In this document: one piece after another, positions 18,850-28,168 of the stretch
How the letters are laid out: each line of letters begins with the position of its first letter
Position numbering within the stretch: position 1 is the first letter of the stretch
Position numbers and translations under genes: made by a program
The notes under the pieces: generated by a model
What the model was told of the DNA's origin: nothing
The model's database searches: none
Seen by the model: the letters and a program-made list of their open reading frames with translations, nothing else
Assembly (NCBI GenBank): GCA_003597935.1
Contig: QZJT01000120.1
Coordinates: forward strand, 1 to 64,000
Source of the DNA: Phycisphaerales bacterium
Lineage (GTDB): Bacteria; Planctomycetota; Phycisphaerae; UBA1845
Reading direction: 5' to 3'
DNA length: 64,000 bases

Positions 18850-20430
18850 CTACTTCCGCGCCGCTGCTTCCGCGATCCGCCGCGCCAGCGCCTCGACGTC
18901 GTCGGCCTGGTTCATCGCCACCACCACCGCCTCGTCGCCTTCCGGAAACACGCTGACTAGGGCGTAAAACGTGCCCGCCGAGCCGTTGTGCCAGTGCATC
19001 AGCTTGCCCTCGAACTCGGCGATCACCCACCCGCCGGCGTAGTCGTCACCCGGAGCGGGAGTGTGCAGACGCTGGATGGTGGCCGCCTTCAGCGGCCCAT
19101 CCTTGCCGCGCAGGCCGGCGAGGTGAAACGCGGCGAAGCGGGCCAGGTCGTCGATCGACATGTGTACGTCCCCGGCCGGGGCGAGAAACTCGCCCAACTC
19201 ATACTCGCCGATCGGCTGGACCTGGATGGCGTCGCCGCTGCCGGCGTGGCCGTGCGGCTGATACGGGCGCGCGTGCGTGGCAGGCCAGCCGAAACCGGCC
19301 GACTTCAACCCGAACGGTTTGAACACGTATTCGCTCACCAGTTCCGCCCAGGGCTTGCCCGTCGCCCGCTCGGCGAGATACCCGACCAGGGCGTAGCCGG
19401 CGTTGGAATACTCGCTTTTCGTCCCGGGCGTGTTGGCCGGCGACATCATCAGGATTTCGGACAGGAACGCCTTGCGCTGCTCCGTCGGTTCGCCGCCCAG
19501 CGCGGTCAGCCGGTCCAGTTCCTCCTGGTCGAAGGTCAGCGCCGGCGTGATGCCGCCGCGGTGCTGCAAGAGCTGCGTCAGCGTCACGTCGCGGTAGGCC
19601 TCGTGCATCTTCATGTCTGGAAGTGCCCTGGCCAGCGTGGTGTCCCAGTCGAGCTTCCCCTCTTCGATGAGCCGCCCGATCAGCGTGGCGGTGATCGACT
19701 TGGTGAGCGATCCGACGTGGAACAGATCGCCCGGCTGGACCGCCTCCTGCGACCCGTGGCGGCGAACGCCGACCACGGCGTGATCGACGACCTTGTCGCC
19801 CTTGACGTGCGCGGCCGCGATGGCAGGGATGCCGTGAAGCTCGCGCAGTCGGGTCAGCAGGTCCTTGATGTCCTTGAAGGACTTGAAGACGGCCTCGTCA
19901 TCGACCGGCGGCGTGCCCGGCTGCAGGAGCAGACCGTTGATCAGGTGGGGCTTTTCGCTCTCCACCGAAATCGACATCTTCAGCCATTCGCCCTTGGTGG
20001 TCAGCGCGTGGACGACCATGCCGAAGTCCTGCCCGCCGTCGTAGCGCTTGATCTCGGCGATGCGCAGCGGCCCGGTGGCCGTCTGCATGAGCACTTCGTA
20101 GGTGCCGAAGCGGATTTCCTTCTGAAACGCCTCGGTGAAGGCCGTCTCGAAGTGCTGCTTGATCTCGACCGCGTCGCCCTTGCGGATGACCTTCAGCCAG
20201 GCGTCGAAGGCTTTGCCCACGGGGCTGTCCGGCAGCGGGATGTCACCGGCGCGGACCGGCGGCGCGGCGGCGAGCAGCACCACGGCCAGGCTGGCGGCCG
20301 TGCAGCGATGGAGAGTGAGGCGCTGGCGGCCGCGGAACTGCCGCCCGCGGGGCGGGCAGCGACGGACGGCATGGGCGGCGGATGGACTCGATGGACCGGA
20401 TGGACTGGATGGACGCAATGGAGTTGGCAT
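18850..20430 (-). CDS. Serine hydrolase, beta-lactamase family (class C-like)
   Basis: FHVGSLTKSITATLIGRLIEEGKLDWDTTL (SxxK), YSNAGYALVGYLAERATGKPW (YxN). The true start is probably inside the ORF, because the extreme N-terminus reads through a GTCCAT repeat. Confidence 0.87.
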   Translation of the reverse strand: MPTPLRPSSPSGPSSPSAAHAVRRCPPRGRQFRGRQRLTLHRCTAASLAVVLLAAAPPVRAGDIPLPDSPVGKAFDAWLKVIRKGDAVEIKQHFETAFTEAFQKEIRFGTYEVLMQTATGPLRIAEIKRYDGGQDFGMVVHALTTKGEWLKMSISVESEKPHLINGLLLQPGTPPVDDEAVFKSFKDIKDLLTRLRELHGIPAIAAAHVKGDKVVDHAVVGVRRHGSQEAVQPGDLFHVGSLTKSITATLIGRLIEEGKLDWDTTLARALPDMKMHEAYRDVTLTQLLQHRGGITPALTFDQEELDRLTALGGEPTEQRKAFLSEILMMSPANTPGTKSEYSNAGYALVGYLAERATGKPWAELVSEYVFKPFGLKSAGFGWPATHARPYQPHGHAGSGDAIQVQPIGEYELGEFLAPAGDVHMSIDDLARFAAFHLAGLRGKDGPLKAATIQRLHTPAPGDDYAGGWVIAEFEGKLMHWHNGSAGTFYALVSVFPEGDEAVVVAMNQADDVEALARRIAEAAARK

Positions 20431-20472
20431 TTCAGGTGGGTTCCTGTTCGCGTTCAGGTCGAGGAATGGCGC

Positions 20473-21675
20473 TCAGCCTAGATCGAAAGCCATGATGTCC
20501 TTTCGGTCGCGGATGTAAAGTCGGCGGCCGACCAGCGTCGGCGCCGCCCACGACCACTTCTCGGTGGCTACCTTGGCCTGGGAGACGATTTTCAGCCCCT
20601 CCGGCGACGCCTGCGCCAGGGCCAAGTTGCCGTCCTCATCCAGGATGATCAGCCGATCGCCGGTCGACAGGCAGGTGGCCTTGGTGAAGCCTCGTTCGCG
20701 CCACAGCACCTCGCCGTCGCTCATGCGGACGGCCTGGAAGAACGCCGGGCCGAAGTCCCCGCTCGATCCGTACACCACGTCGCCTACGATGACCGGGTTG
20801 GCGTGGTGCAGGCGCATCTTGCGGTGGAACCAGACCTCTTCGGTCGTAGTTTTCTCGCCCTCCGCCTTCAGTCGGATCACCCGGCTGCCGGAGTCGTACG
20901 CGGCCGAGCAGAAAAGCAGGTCTTTGCTGTTCCAGACCGGTGTGGAGAGGTTCGCCCCGTACTGCGTCGGGTGCTCGTGCCGCCACAGCAGCGTCCCGTC
21001 GGCCGGGTTCACGGCCGCCAGCTCCGCCGCCATGAAGCAGACGAGCTGGTCCTGGTTGTTGAAGCGGATCAGGATCGGCGACGAGTGCGTCGGCTCGAAG
21101 TCCAGCGATTTCCACGCGACCTTGCCGTCCTCCTGCTGGAACGCCATCACTGCCTGCTCCTTCCCCCCCCCGGCGTAGACGACGACGGTACGTTCATAGG
21201 CGATGGGGCTGGTCGAATACCCCCGGCCGGGCACCTCGGCGCCGAATTCTCTGGGGATGTCGTGCGTCCATCGGACTTTGCCGGTCTTCTTGTCGAAGCA
21301 GTGGAGCACCGCGTTGGTGCCGATCGAATAGAGCCGGTCGCCGACGATCAGCGGCGTGGCGCTGGGGCCGGGTCCGAACTGGGTCATCAATTCGGTAAAC
21401 GGCGACGCCTGCCTGTATTCCCAGTGCGTCTTGCCGGTGGCCGCGTCCAGGCAGACGGTGAACTCGTCGTCGCCGGCACGGTACATGGTGTACAGGGCGT
21501 CGCCGTCCGCCAGCACCGTCGAGTAGCCGTCGCCCAGCGCCCGCTTCCACACCTGCTTGGGGCGGGCGTCTTCCCAGGTCTCGGCCAGGCCGGCAGCCTC
21601 CGTGGTGAAGTCGCGATGAGGCCCGCCCCACTGGGTCCACTGGGCCAGGGCAGCCGCCGAGCACGACAGCGCCAT
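20473..21675 (-). CDS. PQQ-like beta-propeller (WD40/PQQ repeat) secreted protein
   Basis: QWTQWGGPHRDFTTEAAGLAETWEDARPKQVWKRALGDGYSTVLADGDALYTMYR..., VCLDAATGKTHWEY, CFDKKTGKVRWTHDIP; ATG at 21675 preferred over the longer ORF. Confidence 0.88.
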   Translation of the reverse strand: MALSCSAAALAQWTQWGGPHRDFTTEAAGLAETWEDARPKQVWKRALGDGYSTVLADGDALYTMYRAGDDEFTVCLDAATGKTHWEYRQASPFTELMTQFGPGPSATPLIVGDRLYSIGTNAVLHCFDKKTGKVRWTHDIPREFGAEVPGRGYSTSPIAYERTVVVYAGGGKEQAVMAFQQEDGKVAWKSLDFEPTHSSPILIRFNNQDQLVCFMAAELAAVNPADGTLLWRHEHPTQYGANLSTPVWNSKDLLFCSAAYDSGSRVIRLKAEGEKTTTEEVWFHRKMRLHHANPVIVGDVVYGSSGDFGPAFFQAVRMSDGEVLWRERGFTKATCLSTGDRLIILDEDGNLALAQASPEGLKIVSQAKVATEKWSWAAPTLVGRRLYIRDRKDIMAFDLG

Positions 21676-22034
21676 CGCCGCGGCGCAAGCGACGATCGCC
21701 CGCGGTCCGCATGGCGCGGCCCGCCCGCGTGCGATGAATCGGCGCGCCCGTTCTCGCCCCGCAGGCGAGCCGCAGGCTTCACCCTGCGCGGAGTCGCCCT
21801 GTGGATCGCGTTCACACAGGCGATGAGGCCTTTCCGCCATCGCCAGCCCAAAGCCGGACGCTTCCAGCCAGCGGCGGGCTTCAGCGTGCGCGGAGTCTGC
21901 GATCGTTTCACGACGACGCGTCGCGCTCGGCGACATCGTGCGTGACCCGCTGACATCCATCAAGCGATCAGTCAAGCGACATCGGGTGAGGAATCCGGCC
22001 ATTCTGAATGTGCTCCGAGAGTCACCAAACAATA

Positions 22035-22063
22035 GCGGGCTCGCCGTGAGGGGGCGAGCCCGC
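22035..22063. repeat. Perfect 11-bp stem hairpin GCGGGCTCGCC-gtgaggg-GGCGAGCCCGC
   Basis: Read directly; intergenic. Confidence 0.85.
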
Positions 22064-22523
22064 CGCTTCCGGGTCTACCTCCTCCCGAAGCCCCCGGAAT
22101 CGCCGCTCGTTTCGACCTCGGGCCTGTCCGACTGGCGCACCGATTCAGCGCGGGCCGGAATCGCTTCCTGACCACCGGCGCCTGCTCGGTACGCTGACGG
22201 ACCCCACCGAAAGAACGGCAGACTCCATTGTGCCAAATGGTGCCGCCCGGATCAACTGCCGCCTCGGGATTCGGCAGCGCTGGACGGCATCCGACATCGG
22301 CCGGTCGCCCTGCGACAGCACTCCGGACCCTGGCGCTCCGCGCCCGTCGGACCATGAGGAAACGCGATCATTCGTTCGTCCGCGGGGCGCACGGTGCTCC
22401 GCGCTCGTCGGGCGATGTGACCGAGTCGGCCTGCCCGCGCACTGACCGTCGGAAAGACGCCGATCGCACGAGCCCCAAGCCGCTTCGTGGGTACCGAAGG
22501 TGTGGCGCCACGTCCGTGCGTCC

Positions 22524-22640
22524 GTCCAGTCCATGTCGTCCATCCAGTCCATGTCGTCCATCCAGTCCATGTCGTCCATCCAGTCCATGTCGTCCATCCA
22601 GTCCATGTCGTCCATCCAGTCCATGTCGTCCATACGGTCC
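22524..22640. repeat. Tandem 18-bp repeat (CCAGTCCATGTCGTCCAT), six contiguous units
   Basis: Exact repeats; isolated GTCCAT/TGGACTGGA-type copies at about 18725-18810, 20375-20430 and 35010-35060. Confidence 0.95.
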
Positions 22641-22663
22641 ATCAAGTCCATCTCCGCGCAGCC

Positions 22664-23998
22664 TCAGTATGACATCCGCTTCTGTCGCAACGCCTCGTCT
22701 GACGTCAGCGACGCCAGAATCTCCGCGATGCGCGTACCGGCGCGGCCGTCGCCGTAGACGGTCGTCCTGCCGGGGCGCGGACGCAGGCGCAGGGCGGCGG
22801 CGATGGCTCGTCGGATCGCGACGGGCGATTCGTCGGCGTCGATGACACATCGGCCGGCCTTCTCACGCCCGCGCTGGCGGTCGCCGACATTGACCGAGGG
22901 CGTCCCGGCCGACGCCGCTTCGATGATCCCGCACGACGAATTGCCGATGACCAGCCTCGCGCCGATCAGCGCCCGCAGGAAGGCGTCGCGCGGCATCGAG
23001 CGATGGACCTCGACCGATCCCGCGGGCGAGCGCTGCGCGTGGGCTTCGATTGCGTCGATGACGCCGGTGTGGCCCCGGTCGCTGTTGGGATAGACGACCA
23101 CGCGGCGCAGCCCTCCGGCTGCCACCGCGTCGAGCACCATCGCCGCGACGCGGCGCTCGACCACTCGGGATCGGCCGTAGGCGTGCTGGATCACCAAGGC
23201 GAACGAGTCCGCGGATCCCGGCGAGCCGCGTGGCTTCAGCCCGCGCGGAGGCGCCCCGCGAGACTGCCTCGCAAATGGGGACGACGTCCCCGCCTCCGCC
23301 AGGCTGGAGCCAACCGGTCCCAGGGAGGCGGCCGCGTCCTGGGTTCGCGTCGAGGATCCGGTACTGGCGGGCAACGTGATACTGCTCCGCGAATCCGGTG
23401 CGCGCCGCGATGCGGCCCGCAGACACATCGCCAGTTCCACCAGATCATCCAGCCCCGGCGCGCCGACGACGTGGACGCGCCACGGCTCTTCGCCCATGCG
23501 GGTGATCCGGCGCGCCGCGGTCTTCGTGGCGGCGAAGTGAACGTGGGCGAGCTTGGTGATCGCGTGCCGCTGCGGATCGTCGAAGTCGCCAGGCGCGACG
23601 TCGCCGCCGTGAATGTGCGCGACGATCCGCCCGGTCGCCGTGCCCGCCAGCGCACCGGCCAGCGCCTCGATGCGATCGCCGAGCACCAGAACGACGTGAT
23701 CGTCCCAGGCCTGGAGTGCCTCGGCGATCCCCGCCACGCCGCGCGACAGGCCGCGGGCCTGGTCCAGCGGATCGTCGTCGCCCTTCTGCATCCGCACCCG
23801 CGCCAGGATCGGCCACCTGTCCGTTTCGATCTGGCGCACGGTCAGCCCGAACTTCTTCAGCAAGTGCATACCCGTGGCGATGACCCCCAGTTGAAGCTCG
23901 CGCCGCTGCGCGATGGCCCGCATCACGGGCCGCAGCAGCCCGTACTCCGCCCGCGTCCCCGTCACCACCGCGATCCGCGTCACCGCACGACCTGCCAC
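22664..23998 (-). CDS. neuC: UDP-N-acetylglucosamine 2-epimerase (hydrolysing), NeuC-like, with in-frame repeat insertion
   Basis: RIAVVTGTRAEYGLLRPVMRAI, LVLGDRIEALAGALAGTATGRIVAHIHGGDV, HFAATKTAARRITRMGEEPWRVHVVGAPGLDDL, IGNSSCGIIEAASAGTPSVNVGDRQRGRE. An approx. 70-aa low-complexity insert follows LVELAMCLRAA. Confidence 0.9.
   Translation of the reverse strand: MAGRAVTRIAVVTGTRAEYGLLRPVMRAIAQRRELQLGVIATGMHLLKKFGLTVRQIETDRWPILARVRMQKGDDDPLDQARGLSRGVAGIAEALQAWDDHVVLVLGDRIEALAGALAGTATGRIVAHIHGGDVAPGDFDDPQRHAITKLAHVHFAATKTAARRITRMGEEPWRVHVVGAPGLDDLVELAMCLRAASRRAPDSRSSITLPASTGSSTRTQDAAASLGPVGSSLAEAGTSSPFARQSRGAPPRGLKPRGSPGSADSFALVIQHAYGRSRVVERRVAAMVLDAVAAGGLRRVVVYPNSDRGHTGVIDAIEAHAQRSPAGSVEVHRSMPRDAFLRALIGARLVIGNSSCGIIEAASAGTPSVNVGDRQRGREKAGRCVIDADESPVAIRRAIAAALRLRPRPGRTTVYGDGRAGTRIAEILASLTSDEALRQKRMSY
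23220..23335 (-). repeat. Composite palindromic element copy 2, inside neuC (in frame)
   Basis: Reverse complement CCTCCCTGGGACCGGTTGGCTCCAGCCTGGCGGAGG...CTCCGCGCGGGCTGAAGCCACGCGGCTCGCC; same module order as other copies. Confidence 0.75.
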
Positions 23999-25209
23999 GA
24001 GAGAGGCTCGTCCGCCGCCACCGGCGCCGTCAGCCGCCGGCCGATCAGGTGGTCCAGTTCCGCCGGCTCGATGCCCCCCCCCGGGCGCTTGACCGCCAGC
24101 ACCTCGGCCGTCAGCACGGCGCCGGCGGGCAGGTCGACGGCCGCCACCACGCTGCGCCGGGCCACAGCGCGCACGTCCTGCTCCACCTCCGACATCCCCG
24201 GCACGCCGTCGCCCAGCGCCCGCCCCGCCTCACGGGCGTGTGCGACGTACTCACGGAGTCCGGCCGGATCCAGCGACATCGCGTGGTCCGGACCCTCGGC
24301 GGACCGATCCAGCGTGAGGTGCTTCTCGACCACGCTCGCCCCGCACGCGACCGCCCAGCCGCCGGTAAGCGTGGACGTAGTGTGGTCGCTGTAACCCACC
24401 AGCACGTGGAACCGCCCCCGCAGGCCGGACACCGCCGCGACGTTGGCGCGGTCGATCGGCGTGGGATAGGCGCTGACGCAGTGCAGCAGCACGGTGCGCT
24501 CCAGTGCTCCCCAATCCGCCAGCCACCGCACCGAGCGTTCCAACTCGTCGAAGGTGCAGGCGCCCGTCGAAACCAGCAGCGGAAGCCCGATCGACGCTGC
24601 CCGCTGGAGGAGCGGGTGGTTCACGATGTCCGTCGAAGCGATCTTGACGGCGGGCGGGCGGATGGCGGCATACGCCGCCAGCGCCTCGACCGAGAAGGGC
24701 GTCGCCAGAAAGTCGATGCCCCGCTGTCGACAGTGCCTCGCGATCGTATGGAACGCATCGGCGCCGAGTTCCAGGCGCCGGAGCATCTCATGCTGATCGC
24801 CCGGCGGCGCCCAGGCGAGTCGTCCGGCCGACCGTCCCCGTCCGACCGGTGGCCGCGGCGAACTCGGAGAACCCGCGCGGGCTGACCTGCCTGCCTGCCG
24901 GCAGGAGTCCCGCGGCTCGCCGGGCGCACCCATTCGAGCACCGGGGTCTGACGTTCCATCTCGCTGATAAGCCGCCAGCGGCGCGGCCCGTGTCACCAGC
25001 GCATCGGCCGTGAACCACTGGAACTTCACGGCATCGGCCCCGCACTCGGCGGCCGCGTCCACCAGGGCCAGCGCCTGCTCGAGCGAACCGTTATGATTGA
25101 CGCCCGCTTCGGCGATGATGTACGTGGGACATCCGTCGCCGATCGCGCGACGGCCGAGGTCGATCCGCTTCGCCCCCCCCCAGCCGCCAACGGCGCCGCC
25201 CCCCGTCAT
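23980..25209 (-). CDS. neuB: N-acetylneuraminate/legionaminate synthase, NeuB-like, with in-frame repeat insertion
   Basis: TYIIAEAGVNHNGSLEQALALVDAAAECGADAVKFQWFTADALV, FLATPFSVEALAAY, PAVKIASTDIVNHPLL, VLLHCVSAYPTP, GYSDHTTSTLTGGWAVACGASVVEKHLTLDRSAEGPDHAMSLDP; SAF domain at C-terminus. Confidence 0.92.
   Translation of the reverse strand: MTGGGAVGGWGGAKRIDLGRRAIGDGCPTYIIAEAGVNHNGSLEQALALVDAAAECGADAVKFQWFTADALVTRAAPLAAYQRDGTSDPGARMGAPGEPRDSCRQAGRSARAGSPSSPRPPVGRGRSAGRLAWAPPGDQHEMLRRLELGADAFHTIARHCRQRGIDFLATPFSVEALAAYAAIRPPAVKIASTDIVNHPLLQRAASIGLPLLVSTGACTFDELERSVRWLADWGALERTVLLHCVSAYPTPIDRANVAAVSGLRGRFHVLVGYSDHTTSTLTGGWAVACGASVVEKHLTLDRSAEGPDHAMSLDPAGLREYVAHAREAGRALGDGVPGMSEVEQDVRAVARRSVVAAVDLPAGAVLTAEVLAVKRPGGGIEPAELDHLIGRRLTAPVAADEPLSWQVVR
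24868..24923 (-). repeat. Module A palindromic repeat inside neuB with a second CCTGCCTGCCGGCAGG palindrome in its loop
   Basis: CCCGCGCGGGCTGA-CCTGCCTGCCTGCCGGCAGGAGT-CCCGCGGCTCGC read on the plus strand. Confidence 0.7.
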
Positions 25210-25940
25210 GGCGACACCGCCGCGGGTTCGGCAAGCCCGCGGGAACGCAGCACCGCTTCGGCCAGCAGCAGATCCAGCGGCTCGTCCACGTCCACAGCGT
25301 CGTCGGGCCGGCAGACGATGGCGCGGCGGTCGCTGCCCAGGAAGGCCTGGCCGTTGTCGGGGTAGCGCTCGGCCTCGAACAGCGGTCCGCGCCGCACGGC
25401 CACGCCGGCGCCGTCGTGATAGTAGAGCGGCTCCAGATCCTGCCGGCGGAAGATGCCGTTGGGGCGAAACTGCGACATCCGGTCGCCGTCGAGGCGGTGC
25501 AGCCAGTCGGGGTGGTGCCGGCCGACCGACGCCACCGTCCGGACCGAGTCGGCGCCGGTCGCACGCAGGTGGTCGATCACCCGGTCCAGGATCCCCTCCG
25601 CTCGCACGGGGATGTTGGCGTACAGCAGCACGACGGCGTCGACGTGAAACGAAGAGGGCGAATCTTCCCACGCCAGCACCGCGTGGCGCGCGGCCGCGTC
25701 CACTCTGGCGGTGTCCGTCGCAAGCTCTGCCGGGCGCTGGATCGTCACGACGCCGCGCGCCGACGCCACCTCGCGTGCGGCCGGCGAATCGGTGGTTAGG
25801 AGCAGGCCGCGAATGAGGGAAGACTCACAGGCGTGATCAATGGTGTACTCGACGAGCGGCCGGCCCAGCAGGGGCGCGACGCACTTGTTCGGCAGCCCGC
25901 GACTGCCCGCCCGCGCCAGGATGATCCCCAGGACGTTCAC
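25206..25940 (-). CDS. neuA: CMP-nonulosonate (acylneuraminate) cytidylyltransferase, NeuA-like
   Basis: MNVLGIILARAGSRGLPNKCVAPLLGRPLVEYTIDHACES...TTDSPAAREVA...RPAELATDTARV; ATGA overlap with neuB. Confidence 0.9.
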   Translation of the reverse strand: MNVLGIILARAGSRGLPNKCVAPLLGRPLVEYTIDHACESSLIRGLLLTTDSPAAREVASARGVVTIQRPAELATDTARVDAAARHAVLAWEDSPSSFHVDAVVLLYANIPVRAEGILDRVIDHLRATGADSVRTVASVGRHHPDWLHRLDGDRMSQFRPNGIFRRQDLEPLYYHDGAGVAVRRGPLFEAERYPDNGQAFLGSDRRAIVCRPDDAVDVDEPLDLLLAEAVLRSRGLAEPAAVSP

Positions 25941-26165
25941 ACTGCACTCTTATCGACCCGCACGGCGCGCAGACTTGATCGCCGGAACCCCGGGGGTCCA
26001 GGGAGTGGCGGACTGTGGGAGTCAGGGAGTAAAGGACAGAGGCAGCGAAGGAACCGCGCAACGATACCCACTATGGAAGCCGACGGGTATTTCCTCTGAA
26101 CCTGAGTACACGCCCGGGCCGCATCTGTGCCGCCGAATCCTCCGAAGCGGGACCTCAACCCGGTT

Positions 26166-26213
26166 TCTTCCGCTCTCTGCGCTCTCTGCGCCCTCTGCGG
26201 TGATCCCCGCGCT
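26166..26213. repeat. Low-complexity CTCTGCGC/CTCTGCGG intergenic repeat
   Basis: ccgctctctgcgctctctgcgccctctgcggtgatcc; a related CGCAAAGGTCGCAGAG-type stretch is at about 36519-36570. Confidence 0.6.
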
Positions 26214-27879
26214 ACGCGGCGACCATGTCCGCCAGCGACGGGGAGAGCACGGCCTTGAGCTTCTTGATCGCCCGGCGCTCGATCTGGCGGATGCGCTCCT
26301 TGGTGACCCCGTAGCGGTCGCCGATCTCCTGGAGCGTCTTGGCTTCCTTTTCCTCGAAGAGACCGAAGCGGGCTGACACGACGTCGCGCTCGCGCTCGCT
26401 CAACTCGGCCAGGCCCTGCTTGAGCATCCGGCGGACCTGCTCGGCGTCGTGTTGTGGATGCTCCGGCTCACGATGATCGGGCGCGGCGGCCAGGATTTCG
26501 TCCTGCCCGGTGATGCAGCGGGAGAGGCGGAAGTGCTGCTCGGGGATGGTGCGGGCGTAGTTCTTCATGATCGCCCACGACGCATAGGTGCTGAAGCGGA
26601 AGCCGCGGCTGAAGTCGAACTTCTCCACCGCCCGCATCAGCGACATGTTGCCGTCGCTGACCACCTCGAAGAACTGGGTGGACCAGCCCACGTGCTTCTT
26701 GGCCACGCTGATGACCAGCCGCAGGTTGGCCCGGATGATGCGCTGGCGGAGCGCCTCCTGCTGCACGATCAACGCCTGCACGTCATTCACCTCGGCGGCC
26801 GTGACGTGGCAGGGATCCAGCTTCCGGATCTGGCGGGCGGCCAGGTACTTCACGAAGTTGTAGCGCCGGAACAGATCCTGCTCCTGTTCGGCGGTCAGAA
26901 GCGGAACCTCGTAAAGGGAGCGAATGTAGGCGGGCAGTTCGGGCGGCGGGCGGAACGCCTCGGCGGCTTCGCCGGCCGGTTCGGGCGCGTCGAGGATGAG
27001 CGCCCGGGCATTGGGTGCGTCGAACAGCTCGTGGTGAACGTAGGTGATCGGCTGCTCTCGCCAGCGGCGGACCTGCACCTCGCGCAGCACCCGCTCGATC
27101 TCATCGGTGGTCGTCTCGAATGCCGCCGCCAGCGTGCCGACCGAGTCGCCCGCGGCATGGGCGTTCCAGATGGCGTCCTCGCGGCGGGTCAGCCGGGGCT
27201 GGCCTTTCACGCCGAACAGAGCCCGGCCCTTGTTGGCACGGTCAAAGCGGCGCAAGGTATAACGAATGGTCTCGACGGCGCGGCCGGTCTCTGCGGAGAT
27301 GATGCGGGCGGTTTCGTGCAGCTTCATCCGCCGCTGGGACAGCAGCGTCTGCGCCCGCTCGATGATGTTCCGGCGCTCTTCGTCGGTAAGCTGCGTGAAC
27401 GACGCCGCCTTCTCCACCAGCGCCCGATTCCGCTCGACGAACCGGGCCACGAACCGCCGCGGGATCAGCAGACGGCCGACGCCGTCCTCGCCCAGCACCC
27501 GGATCCCCAGAAGCCCCCGCGCCCGCCAGCGGCGCACGGTCTTCGGGCTGACGTGCAGTTCCGCCGCCGCCTCGTCTTGCGTAAGGCACGGCTCGGCCAC
27601 CTCCGCCGCGGTGAAGTTCGCCTTCTGACTGATGTGTTCGACCAGCCGGACCAGGTCGGCGATCAACGCGCGCCCTGGAATCGCCGGACCGGTGTCCGGG
27701 CCGCGACGCGCGTATTTGGTGATGTGGTAACAGACCCAGTCGTAGGGGTACGCACGGTCCTCCTCCACCAACGAGAGCAGATTCGCCACGTTGTCGATCT
27801 GCTCCATCCTCAGCCGGCGGGGAGAGAGCGTCAGTTGGTGGGCGAGTTGATCGAGGTCAGCGTTGTAGAATCCGGGCAT
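26212..27879 (-). CDS. sigma70-family RNA polymerase sigma factor with long N-terminal HTH-containing extension
   Basis: C-half: LRQRIIRANLRLVISVAKKHVGW...DGNMSLMRAVEKFDFSRGFRFSTYASWAIMKNYARTIPEQ (region 2), KTLQEIGDRYGVTKERIRQIERRAIKKLK (region 4). N-half includes LTQDEAAAELHVSPKTVRRWRARGLL (excisionase/MerR-like HTH). Confidence 0.9.
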   Translation of the reverse strand: MPGFYNADLDQLAHQLTLSPRRLRMEQIDNVANLLSLVEEDRAYPYDWVCYHITKYARRGPDTGPAIPGRALIADLVRLVEHISQKANFTAAEVAEPCLTQDEAAAELHVSPKTVRRWRARGLLGIRVLGEDGVGRLLIPRRFVARFVERNRALVEKAASFTQLTDEERRNIIERAQTLLSQRRMKLHETARIISAETGRAVETIRYTLRRFDRANKGRALFGVKGQPRLTRREDAIWNAHAAGDSVGTLAAAFETTTDEIERVLREVQVRRWREQPITYVHHELFDAPNARALILDAPEPAGEAAEAFRPPPELPAYIRSLYEVPLLTAEQEQDLFRRYNFVKYLAARQIRKLDPCHVTAAEVNDVQALIVQQEALRQRIIRANLRLVISVAKKHVGWSTQFFEVVSDGNMSLMRAVEKFDFSRGFRFSTYASWAIMKNYARTIPEQHFRLSRCITGQDEILAAAPDHREPEHPQHDAEQVRRMLKQGLAELSERERDVVSARFGLFEEKEAKTLQEIGDRYGVTKERIRQIERRAIKKLKAVLSPSLADMVAA

Positions 27880-28168
27880 AGGATCCCTGCGTTTCTTCGC
27901 GCCAGCGCCGACATCACGCGCGGAACGTGCCCCGCGAGCGATGGCTTCAGTTCCGATTTACCGCCGCGAGCGAAATCCCCCGTCAGACGTTCACGCAGCC
28001 AAACCGAACAGCGACGATCCGGAAGAACGACGATCTATGATACCCGGAATCTCTACAGGATTATCGTCCTGACGTCCCCGTTCGTCAAGAGTCAGCCTCG
28101 CGGCGGCCCGCCGTCGCGCCTGCGTGACAAACTTTTACATGCCGGATGCCGCCGGCGGGGTAAAAGCC

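Noticed and set aside
22524-22640. CRISPR array
   Set aside because: Contiguous 18-bp tandem units without spacers and no cas genes nearby.
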